A stretch of 64,000 bases of DNA from Planctomycetaceae bacterium (GTDB lineage: Bacteria > Planctomycetota > Planctomycetia > Pirellulales > Pirellulaceae): positions 248,001-312,000 of the forward strand of contig JACKHN010000002.1 of assembly GCA_020638975.1 (NCBI GenBank), read 5' to 3'. Below the pieces are notes generated by a model, which was given only the letters and a program-made list of their open reading frames with translations, searched no databases and was not told the origin of the DNA. The translations under genes and the position numbers were made by a program. Of the stretch, positions 8,122 through 15,896 are shown one piece after another; position 1 is the first letter of the stretch, and each line of letters starts with the position of its first letter.

Positions 8122-10278
8122 CTAAAAGAACAGTCGGTTGATGTCGAGTCCAACGACGAAGATCATCAAGCACAACAGGCAGCCTACGCCAGCCAACGTT
8201 AACGCGATTTGAACACGCTCATTGACCGGCTTTCCGGAGATACCTTCCCAAAGTAAGAAGATGAAGTGCCCGCCATCCAACGCCGGGATCGGCATGAAGT
8301 TGACGACGGCCAAGTTGGCGCTCAGGAATGTCAGGAAGATCAGCAAACGCGGCAAGCCTTCTGAAGCTTCCGAGCCAGCGACCGCGGCGATGACCAGCGG
8401 GCCGCCGACGTTGGTCAATGCGATTCGTCCCGTGACGAGCTTCTTCAAAAAGATGGCGACTCGGTTCGCATCTTCCCAAGTCCGACCGGCACCCAGCGAA
8501 ACGGCTTCGCCCCAGCTTTTCGCGACGTAAGTCTCGGACTTCATCGTCAACCGAAAGCCTCGATCAGGGTTCAACTCTTCGGTCGGCGCTGGTTTGAGAT
8601 TGAAATCTTGCAGCTGCCCACCACGCTGAATGGACAGATTCAGCGAGACATTTTCAGGGAGATACTGACAGGCATTGAAGACTGCGGGCCAAGCGACATT
8701 CGCGTCGTCAAGTTGGAGCGGCTTCTCGCCGTTCGCACCGCGTTCGGCGCGGCTCTGAGGATCATCGTACAGAGCTTTAAAGGCGACGGCCACGTCACCG
8801 GGCTTGATGCCAGCCTCTTCAGCTGGGCTTCCCGGGACTACCGATTGCACTTCGCGATTCACTTGAAATGCCAATCCTAACGCGACCGATGCCATGGGCG
8901 AATTCTCGGAGAAAGTCCAGTCGAATTCGGTCGGTGTTTGCGGGGTGACGTTAATCGCGACGAGTTCATCGTTCCGGCGAACTTGAACTTCAATCTCTTG
9001 ATCAAGGTAAGGTCGGATCTGAGTGGGCAGCGACATCGGATCACCGAGCGGCTCGCCTGCGATCATCTCCAGGACGTCGCCAACTTGAAAGCCCGCAGCC
9101 TCAGCCGGCGAGCCCGGTTGTATGCCAACGATGGGCCCCGTCTTCATAACGATGCCGAGTCCTCGAATGTGATTCGGCTCGACCACCACTTCCAGCTTGG
9201 TGTTGTTTGCTTGACCGCCAGCGTCCTTCTCGGATCTCTCGACTGAAAGCGTGATTGGCTGGTCGAACTCAATTGCCAGAAGCTTGTGAAGTTCATACGC
9301 ATTGTTAACTGACGTACCGTTGACCGCCGTGATTGTGTCGCCACTCTTTAGATCCGGCGACGCTTTTGCCGCCGCACTTCCCGGGTAGGCAGGCTTGTCT
9401 GCGGCGAGAGTGCAGGTTTGAGCCGGTGCGATTCCGAGCAATCGCCGCTTTTGGCCGGGGATGTCGATTGTGCTGGGCACAATATCGTAAGTGCGCTCTT
9501 CGCCGTTACGGTCTTGTGTGACGACTCGTAACGCTTCGCCATCGTCGACCATGTTCACGCCGTTACTCAGATCCCAAGTGAAGCGTAGAAAGGCCTTTCG
9601 CTCTTCGCGTTCGCCGACTTGAACAATCCGAGTTTCCGGCTCGACGCCATGCAACCATGCGGGACTGCCAGGGACGACGCCGCCGACTTCGCAGGGTGTG
9701 TAGGGCACACCTGCTCGAAATGCGTAAGTCGCGAAGAGGACGGCGAAGATCAAATTCATGATCACACCGGCCGAGATAATCGCCATTCGCTGAGGAACCG
9801 ACTTTGCGGGAAAGCTGCGTGGGTCGAGCTCAAATTCTTCTTCACTTTGGTTGGTCGCGTTTGTTTGGGAGGCAATCTCATGGGACGAGCCCTGGGGAGC
9901 GTTCTCGCCACTCTCAGGGTCTTCGTCCTTGGACTTCTTGACACGAATTCGTTCCATCTCGGCTTGCGCTGCGCGCGGATCGTCATCCTGGCCGAGCATC
10001 TTCACATAGCCACCTAGTGGGATGATCCCGACGCCATACTCCGTCTCGCCCCACTGGAAATGACACAGCTTGGACGGCAACTGCAATCCGAAGATCTTGA
10101 TCGGCACGTCAAAGCCGACATAAAACTTCTCACACTTCACTCCGCACCATTTGGCGACGAGGAAGTGGCCGAGTTCGTGGACGAAGATGACGAAGCCGAG
10201 ACCGGCGGCGACGCTGCCGATCTGCCACGCTCGATCACCGAGTGCCTGCATGCTGAAGGCGATTAAGTACAAACCCAC
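8122..10278 (-). CDS. rseP: RseP-type site-2 zinc metalloprotease with several PDZ domains
   Basis: A membrane-embedded protease that cleaves transmembrane substrates such as anti-sigma factors and remnant signal peptides. From the GTG at 10278 (AGGAGG seven nt upstream) the protein has 718 residues. The zinc site HELGH is at about residues 34-38 in the first transmembrane helix, and NFMPIPALDGGHF at about 660-672 holds the third ligand and the membrane-embedded LDG motif. Between them lie an acidic, polar insertion (KSKDEDPESGENA region), a second membrane segment, and three or four PDZ-like units (GVVPGSPAWLHG, SPDLKSGDTITAVNG, GIQPGSPAEAAGFQVGD, VVPGSPAEEAGIKPGD). E. coli RseP has about 450 residues and two PDZ domains, so this one is clearly enlarged. 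It overlaps the 3' end of dxr by 16 bp, implying translational coupling; dxr-rseP adjacency is common in bacteria. Confidence 0.94.
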   Translation of the reverse strand: MGLYLIAFSMQALGDRAWQIGSVAAGLGFVIFVHELGHFLVAKWCGVKCEKFYVGFDVPIKIFGLQLPSKLCHFQWGETEYGVGIIPLGGYVKMLGQDDDPRAAQAEMERIRVKKSKDEDPESGENAPQGSSHEIASQTNATNQSEEEFELDPRSFPAKSVPQRMAIISAGVIMNLIFAVLFATYAFRAGVPYTPCEVGGVVPGSPAWLHGVEPETRIVQVGEREERKAFLRFTWDLSNGVNMVDDGEALRVVTQDRNGEERTYDIVPSTIDIPGQKRRLLGIAPAQTCTLAADKPAYPGSAAAKASPDLKSGDTITAVNGTSVNNAYELHKLLAIEFDQPITLSVERSEKDAGGQANNTKLEVVVEPNHIRGLGIVMKTGPIVGIQPGSPAEAAGFQVGDVLEMIAGEPLGDPMSLPTQIRPYLDQEIEVQVRRNDELVAINVTPQTPTEFDWTFSENSPMASVALGLAFQVNREVQSVVPGSPAEEAGIKPGDVAVAFKALYDDPQSRAERGANGEKPLQLDDANVAWPAVFNACQYLPENVSLNLSIQRGGQLQDFNLKPAPTEELNPDRGFRLTMKSETYVAKSWGEAVSLGAGRTWEDANRVAIFLKKLVTGRIALTNVGGPLVIAAVAGSEASEGLPRLLIFLTFLSANLAVVNFMPIPALDGGHFIFLLWEGISGKPVNERVQIALTLAGVGCLLCLMIFVVGLDINRLFF

Positions 10279-11426
10279 CGTGTAACCTCCTGGCGAGCCC
10301 ATGTGTCGAGCTCGATTAGTCTTTCCAAAGTTGGATTGGCGTCGAATTGATGGTTGTCGAGAACCGACCGGCAAGCCGGCACGATCTCGGTGAAGGATAG
10401 TTGACCAGCGAGGAAGCCAGCTACGGCGGCTTCGTTCGCGGCGTTTAGTACAGCACCCGCCGTGCCGCCGACTCGTGCCACTTCGTGCCCCAACCCGATC
10501 GCTGGAAAACGATCGAGATCCGGCGGCTCGAAGTCGAGACTCATTGCTCTGGCCAAATCCATTTTAGGCGAGGGACAATCCCAACGCTCGGGATAGGTCA
10601 AAGCATACTGAATCGGCAGCTTCATGTCTGGCGGGCTCAGCTGGGCTAAGACCGAGCCGTCGCGGAACTCGACGAACGAATGCACGATCGACTGGGGATG
10701 CACGACCACGTCGATTTGGTCGGGCGCCAAGTCGAACAACCAGCGAGCTTCGATGATTTCGAGGGCCTTGTTCATCATGGTGGCAGAATCGACAGTGATC
10801 TTTGGCCCCATGTCCCAGGTGGGGTGCGCTAATGCTTCTTCGACGGACACCTGAGCAAGTTGTGCCGCAGTGTGTTCGCGAAACGGCCCGCCGCTAGCGG
10901 TCAGTATGATCCGTTTCACATCCTGTCGCCGGCCAGCTTCCATTGCTTGAAACACAGCACTGTGTTCGCTGTCGACGGGTAGGATCTTGGCACCTCGCTC
11001 GGTTGCCAGTTGCATGACCTGTGGCCCGGCCATGACGAGTGTCTCTTTGTTGGCCAGCGCGACTGTCTTGCCAGCTTCCAGAGCAGCCCAGGTTCCAGTC
11101 AGTCCAGCGCTTCCCACGATCGCCGCAACGACAATGTCTACTTCGGGCCGCGAAACCAGCGACCTAATGCCCTCTGATCCTAAGAGCAGTTCCGAGTTGC
11201 TGGGTTTTGTCGACCAATTAAAGGATCTTGCGTGATCAGCATCTGCGGCGACAATCCAAGAGGGTCGGAACCGACTCGCTTGCTCGCAGAGCAGGTCTAG
11301 CCGCGAATTTGCCGTTAAACCGACAATACGCAACCGTTCACGGGAGGCCGCAACGACATCGAGCGTGCTGCGCCCGATGCTGCCGGTTGATCCGAGAATC
11401 GCGATGTTACGGACGTGGTCGCTCAT
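10263..11426 (-). CDS. dxr: 1-deoxy-D-xylulose 5-phosphate reductoisomerase
   Basis: Catalyses the NADPH-dependent rearrangement and reduction of DXP to 2-C-methyl-D-erythritol 4-phosphate, the first committed step of the MEP isoprenoid pathway. From the ATG at 11426 the protein has 387 residues, the usual length. Seen: NADPH-binding ILGSTGSIGRSTLDVV at the N-terminus, ANKETLVMAG, the metal and substrate region DSEHSAVFQ, ASGGPFREHT, GPKITVDSATMMNKALEIIEA, and the flexible-loop His in the DVVVHPQSIVHS stretch. The open frame extends to 11558, but those 44 residues precede the conserved start MSDHVRNIAILGSTG and look non-coding. It is the first gene of the dxr-rseP-HAD run. The 361 bp to ftsH on the other side hold a -10-like box and nothing else I recognise. 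Confidence 0.96.
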   Translation of the reverse strand: MSDHVRNIAILGSTGSIGRSTLDVVAASRERLRIVGLTANSRLDLLCEQASRFRPSWIVAADADHARSFNWSTKPSNSELLLGSEGIRSLVSRPEVDIVVAAIVGSAGLTGTWAALEAGKTVALANKETLVMAGPQVMQLATERGAKILPVDSEHSAVFQAMEAGRRQDVKRIILTASGGPFREHTAAQLAQVSVEEALAHPTWDMGPKITVDSATMMNKALEIIEARWLFDLAPDQIDVVVHPQSIVHSFVEFRDGSVLAQLSPPDMKLPIQYALTYPERWDCPSPKMDLARAMSLDFEPPDLDRFPAIGLGHEVARVGGTAGAVLNAANEAAVAGFLAGQLSFTEIVPACRSVLDNHQFDANPTLERLIELDTWARQEVTRWVCT

Positions 11427-11726
11427 GGAACTCGTAAAAAGGACACTTCCGTTTATGAACACCATCACGCCGTGGCAAGTACACCGTTCGTTCAACCGGT
11501 AGCCGAAGGCGGTCGTTCGTTCTTCACGCTGGGTGCGACGCCTTCGGGTACCGGTCAAACGAAGCTGTTACTAACACTTGCAGCGGTCGACCACCTGTTC
11601 TCAGTGATCTTGTGCAGGCGAACATGGAACGACTAAGGTATTGTGCTGCTGGGACTTCGGCGAGGACTGGGCATTCTATTTGCGTGTACTTCCACCGGCA
11701 AGACGGATCATCGCCCCGGACGGGTG

Positions 11727-11732
11727 TATAAT
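11727..11732 (+). promoter_or_regulatory. Possible -10 box for ftsH
   Basis: A perfect TATAAT 56 bp upstream of the ftsH ATG, directly preceded by TG. No good -35 hexamer is placed 16-18 bp before it, so this is a tentative single-box call. Confidence 0.4.
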
Positions 11733-11787
11733 TGCAAACTTACGACATACAAAGCAGCTAGTCACGGTTAACGTGGAGTAACACGAG

Positions 11788-13869
11788 ATGAGCCAAGACG
11801 ACGGCCCGAACCGAAGACAGAACGAAGGAAGAGGCCCAATGGGGGGGCAGAACTTCCTCTGGTACATGGCGATTGCAGTACTGGGGATCACACTCGTCGC
11901 CCTGTACGTCGCAAATTTGAATGTTCCGGTGATCGACTATCCGGATCTAGTCGAGCTCATCCAAAACAGCAAGCACACCAAGAAATATGGGCCTCTTGAA
12001 GAAGGCATGCGCGGCGATATCGTCGTCCAAAGTAAGAGCGCGAGTGGAACTCAGATTCGTGATCGCTACAGTAATCTCCGCGACGTGACCATCTCCGACC
12101 GCACCGTCACAGGAAAAGTCGACTATCAGCGAATCTCTCCCACGCCGACCGACCCCAAGCCGGTCGAACGGACGTTCCGTACGAACATCGTGCCCAGCGA
12201 AGGGACGATCGACGAATTGCGTCAGATGTTGCAAACCAGCAACATCACCCACAACTTCGACGGCGAGCCTAGTATCTGGAAGACGCATGGTTTGCTGTTT
12301 GTGTTGACTGGGATGGTGATTGTTTTCTTCGTGATCATGATGAGACGCCTGGGCGGAGCTGGTTCGCCGATGTCATTCGGTCGCAGCCGCGGAAAGTTGT
12401 ATGCGCAAGAAGATCTCGGATTGACGTTTGAAGATGCAGCAGGGATCGACGAGGCCGTTGAAGAAGTCAAAGAAGTCGTCGACTTTCTACGCGCTGCAGA
12501 AAAATATCAAAAACTCGGTGGCCGAATTCCGAAAGGCGTATTGCTCGTCGGGCCTCCGGGAACCGGGAAGACCTTGTTGGCGAAGGCCGTGGCCGGTGAA
12601 GCGGGCGTACCGTTCTTTAGCCTGTCGGGCAGCGACTTCGTAGAGATGTTTGTTGGTGTCGGAGCTGCACGCGTTCGCGACATGTTCCAACAAGCCGAAG
12701 CGAAGGCTCCCTGCATTATCTTCATCGACGAATTGGATGCATTGGGCAAGAGTCGCGGTTCGGGCATGGTGGGTGGTCACGACGAACGCGAGCAGACACT
12801 CAACGCTTTGCTCGTCGAGATGGATGGGTTCACTTCGAACAGCGGGGTGATTGTCATGGCCGCAACGAATCGACCTGAAACGCTGGACCCAGCATTGCTG
12901 CGGCCCGGTCGCTTCGATCGTCACGTGTTGGTCGATCGGCCCGATATCCGCGGTCGTGAAGCGATCCTTAAGGTTCATGTCAAATCAGTGAAACTCGATG
13001 ATTCAGTTGATCTTGCGGATGTCGCGGGAATTACTCCGGGCTTCGTCGGAGCAGACCTTGCGAACCTTGTAAACGAAGCGGCTCTGTTGAGCGCCAGGCA
13101 CGGTAAGTCGACGGTTGGGATGCTGGAGTTTAACGAAGGGGTCGAGCGCGTGACTGCTGGTCTGGAAAAGAAGCAGCGGATCATGAACGTCGACGAAAAG
13201 CAGCGAGTCGCCTATCACGAATCAGGGCATGCGCTAGTGGCCTACTCGTTGCCAAACACCGATCCCGTACATAAAGTCTCGATCATTCCGCGTGGGTTGG
13301 CGGCGCTCGGATACACGATGCAACGTCCTGATGGCGATCGATTCTTGATGACCCAGTCAGAGCTTGAGAGCCGCATTCAAGTTTTGCTGGCCGGAACGAT
13401 GGCTGAGGAGATGATCTACCAGGACATTTCGACAGGCGCTCAGAACGATCTTGAGCGGGCGACCGGTATTGCACGCAGCATGGTCATGGAATACGGCATG
13501 AGCCGCATGGGACGCGTTAACTACCGCGAGTCAAATCGGTCGCCGTTTTTGGCGGCGGCTGGCGGCGAAGAGAGTATACGTTCGCACAGTGAGCGAACCG
13601 CTCGCGAAATTGACGAAGAGACGAAACGCATCATCGACGAATCGCTAGAGAAGGTGAGGCACATTCTCGAAGTCCGCCGCGGCGCGCTTGTGGCGCTCAC
13701 CGAGTTGTTGATCGAGGTCGAATCCGTTGATGCTAGTGAACTGAAACGGATCATCGAGGAATCGTCTCCAGGACCGGTCGTCGTCCCAGGCACACTCGCG
13801 CAGACACGAGCGAGGGAAGCGGAGGTCGCTGACCGTTCCGAGGGCGGCACCGCCGAGCACAGCGGATAG
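11788..13869 (+). CDS. ftsH: ATP-dependent zinc metalloprotease FtsH
   Basis: Membrane-anchored AAA+ protease that extracts and degrades membrane and soluble proteins as a hexamer. 693 residues. Two transmembrane helices flank a periplasmic domain (about residues 24-43 and 165-186). The AAA module has Walker A GPPGTGKT at about 255-262, Walker B IIFIDELDALG (Leu where most have Ile), and the second region of homology ATNRPETLDPALLRPGRFDR. The protease zinc site HESGH is at about 477-481, with the third ligand in the downstream STGAQNDLERAT stretch. The tail is acidic and low-complexity. GGAGT lies upstream of the ATG. It stands alone, converging on the thioredoxin-like gene with only 15 bp between stops. 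Confidence 0.97.
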   Translation: MSQDDGPNRRQNEGRGPMGGQNFLWYMAIAVLGITLVALYVANLNVPVIDYPDLVELIQNSKHTKKYGPLEEGMRGDIVVQSKSASGTQIRDRYSNLRDVTISDRTVTGKVDYQRISPTPTDPKPVERTFRTNIVPSEGTIDELRQMLQTSNITHNFDGEPSIWKTHGLLFVLTGMVIVFFVIMMRRLGGAGSPMSFGRSRGKLYAQEDLGLTFEDAAGIDEAVEEVKEVVDFLRAAEKYQKLGGRIPKGVLLVGPPGTGKTLLAKAVAGEAGVPFFSLSGSDFVEMFVGVGAARVRDMFQQAEAKAPCIIFIDELDALGKSRGSGMVGGHDEREQTLNALLVEMDGFTSNSGVIVMAATNRPETLDPALLRPGRFDRHVLVDRPDIRGREAILKVHVKSVKLDDSVDLADVAGITPGFVGADLANLVNEAALLSARHGKSTVGMLEFNEGVERVTAGLEKKQRIMNVDEKQRVAYHESGHALVAYSLPNTDPVHKVSIIPRGLAALGYTMQRPDGDRFLMTQSELESRIQVLLAGTMAEEMIYQDISTGAQNDLERATGIARSMVMEYGMSRMGRVNYRESNRSPFLAAAGGEESIRSHSERTAREIDEETKRIIDESLEKVRHILEVRRGALVALTELLIEVESVDASELKRIIEESSPGPVVVPGTLAQTRAREAEVADRSEGGTAEHSG

Positions 13870-13884
13870 TTGTTTTGCCAGTGG

Positions 13885-14868
13885 CTATCGACCGTCGTCG
13901 GCAAACGGGTAGTCGCTAAACAGCACCTCTCTCGTCCCCAGATACGGATCGTCGAGGTCCGTATTGAGCACTTCCCGATACAACCACTTCGTTAGCAACT
14001 GAGGGAGGAGCCAGTTTGCCGTAGCGAGCTGCTGGTGAATTTGGCGACGTCGGTGAAGTTCGTTATAGCGAGTGTCTCGTGCAAGACTGGCTTGCAGTCT
14101 GCTGTTTAGGTCGGGCGAATTGTGCGATTTTTCAATATCGCCTGAGTCTGGCTCGCCTCGAAGTACAAGCTCGACTGGCTTCTCAATTATCACGACCTTG
14201 CTTGAATCAGCGAGGCGGTTGACCGCTTGTTGGGCACGCTCGATCTGCTGCTGCGTTAGCGAGGTTCTCAGCGGGACGGCTTCGCGCGGAACTGCCAACT
14301 GTCCAGCGTGGTATTTGGAAAGTTGTTCCAGCGGATTATCAACGGCCTCGATCTCGCGGTAAAGCGAATCCAACTGTTTGAGTTGGGATAGGTAAGTGTG
14401 TGCTTCATAAGCCCCCGGGAGTATGTCCAGCACGTGCCCTTCCGCATTGCAGATGTAGGTCGCAATGTTGCCGTGCAATGTGCGAGTGACCGACGCATCG
14501 CCACCGAAGTCGATGTTCACGATAGGCACGGGACGAACGGATTGCCAAGCCGGCTCAAAATTGCCATTGATGTACGAAGCGACGGTTGGGTTGGAGAACA
14601 GCACGGTTCTCGCCAGACGAGCATTCGTTCAGCAGAATTCATCGTCGAGTTCTCCGAGCAACTGGAAGAAGAGGACAGGCTTGCCTGACTGCTTGCTGGC
14701 TTCGCAGGCGACCGCAAAATCTGAGTGCCAAGTAACGTCGCCCGGTTTTACTTTGACGTTCGTCGCGCTAGTCGCTGGGCGCGCTTGGCTTCGCAACAGT
14801 GGAAATAGACCAGCGCCGATAGCGACGGACAAGAATACGGCCAACGTGAGTCTGCGTTTGACGGTCAT
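13885..14868 (-). CDS. Exported thioredoxin-like protein with in-frame UGA, candidate selenoprotein
   Basis: One frame runs from the ATG at 14868 (GGAG 8 nt upstream) to the stop at 13885, interrupted by a single TGA at 14629-14631. Read as selenocysteine, it gives 327 residues with Sec at position 80 directly after Cys79 (ELDDEFC-U-TNARLAR). The N-terminus is a signal or anchor (MTVKRRLTLAVFLSVAIGAG). Residues about 45-80 resemble the start of a thioredoxin fold (W-x-D-F...A-x-x-SGKPVLFFQLLG), with the C-U pair as a possible redox site. The rest includes SVRPVPIVNIDFGGD and RTLHGNIATYICNAEG, typical of planctomycete thioredoxin-like proteins as I remember them. A 6-bp hairpin follows the TGA. 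Alternatives are a nonsense mutation, a sequencing error, or two separate genes; the second half has no convincing own start. Confidence 0.75.
14594..14611 (-). promoter_or_regulatory. Candidate bacterial SECIS stem-loop
   Basis: On the minus-strand RNA, GAGAAC (14611-14606) pairs perfectly with GUUCUC (14599-14594) around the loop CGUGCU. The loop begins 23 nt after the UGA at 14629-14631, and its second base is G. Published descriptions of bSECIS elements ask for a short apical loop with a G among the first two bases, at about 16-37 nt from the UGA. This hairpin meets both. Confidence 0.6.
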
Positions 14869-14980
14869 TCGAACATCTCCTCGCGAAACGGTGATGGGAT
14901 TGAATCGAAATCAATCCTAACCGCTTTGAGAGACGTGGATCGTAACCGACGTGTAACAAGCCGGAATAGATGCGAACAGC

Positions 14981-15835
14981 CTACCGATCAAACCACTTCT
15001 TGATCGCATGCAGTGTCGTTTGACGACCGACTTTGGCGATGGAAGTTGTCAGCGGAATTTCTTTAGGACACACCGCGACGCAATTCTGTGCATTACCACA
15101 GACTTGGATGCCTCCTTCGTCCATCAATGCATCCAGACGTTCGCCAGCAATGTTCTTGCCGGTTGGATGTGCGTTGAAGAGCACGGCTTGGCTGATCGCC
15201 GCCGCACCAATGAAGGCGCTGTCGTAGGCAGCGTTCTTTCGCTCCTGGAAGTCTGCATCGCTTTCGTCGTCGCGTTGCGTCAACTCGACCTTCGTATATT
15301 GAGGGCATGCTTCGAGGCAGCAACCACAACTCATACACTCGCTCAACGGATAGGCAACTTCTTGCTGTTCGCGAGTTTGCTTCGGGCCGACCCCCATGTC
15401 GTAGTAGCCATCGACAGGCACCCAAGCCTTCACTTTTTGCAGCGAGCGGAACAGTCGCGAGCGATCGACCATCAGGTCGCGCAGGACTGGGAACTTGGTC
15501 ATCGGCTGCAACTCGATCTCTTTCGGATTGTCCTCGAGCAAGCGATCGACGAGCGCCGTACAGGCCTGGCGTGTGCGACCGTTGACCACCATCGTGCAGG
15601 CACCGCAGACTTCTTCCAGGCAATTGCAATCCCAAGCGACCGGAGCAACGGCTTTGCCATCGACGGTTTGTGCGTTGGCCGCAATGTTCTGCAACACACT
15701 GATGACATTCATGTCTTGTTCATGCTTCACACGGTGGCGCTCCCAATAGCTGTTCTGCCCGGGTCCACCTTGTCGAAGAATGCGAACCTCGAAAGAGTCC
15801 GGCGTTCGTTGTGCGTTCTGCGATGTATCAGCCAT
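14981..15835 (-). CDS. sdhB: Succinate dehydrogenase / fumarate reductase iron-sulfur subunit
   Basis: Carries electrons from the flavoprotein to the quinone site through three Fe-S clusters. From the ATG at 15835 the protein has 284 residues. Cluster motifs in order: the plant-type [2Fe-2S] site in CNCLEEVCGACTMVVNGRTRQAC, then CMSCGCCLEACPQY, and CGNAQNCVAVCPKEIP for the [4Fe-4S] and [3Fe-4S] clusters. The frame opens further upstream at 15910, overlapping the sdhA end, but those residues lack homology. It is the last gene of sdhCAB, 61 bp after sdhA. Cluster spacing and the partner sdhC fit the menaquinone-linked Bacillus-type enzyme. Confidence 0.95.
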   Translation of the reverse strand: MADTSQNAQRTPDSFEVRILRQGGPGQNSYWERHRVKHEQDMNVISVLQNIAANAQTVDGKAVAPVAWDCNCLEEVCGACTMVVNGRTRQACTALVDRLLEDNPKEIELQPMTKFPVLRDLMVDRSRLFRSLQKVKAWVPVDGYYDMGVGPKQTREQQEVAYPLSECMSCGCCLEACPQYTKVELTQRDDESDADFQERKNAAYDSAFIGAAAISQAVLFNAHPTGKNIAGERLDALMDEGGIQVCGNAQNCVAVCPKEIPLTTSIAKVGRQTTLHAIKKWFDR

Positions 15836-15896
15836 GTGATTCTTCTGCGATTGTGAGAAGGTCCGTTTCCTGATTTCTGCAACTTCGATCGGTGGT

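Noticed and set aside
14602..14604. Independent GTG start for the downstream half of the UGA-interrupted gene
   Set aside because: No ribosome binding site precedes it, and the start would fall inside continuous family-like sequence and inside the hairpin loop.
15008..15856. 282-codon plus-strand frame opposite sdhB
   Set aside because: sdhB on the other strand has all three Fe-S cluster motifs; this is its shadow.
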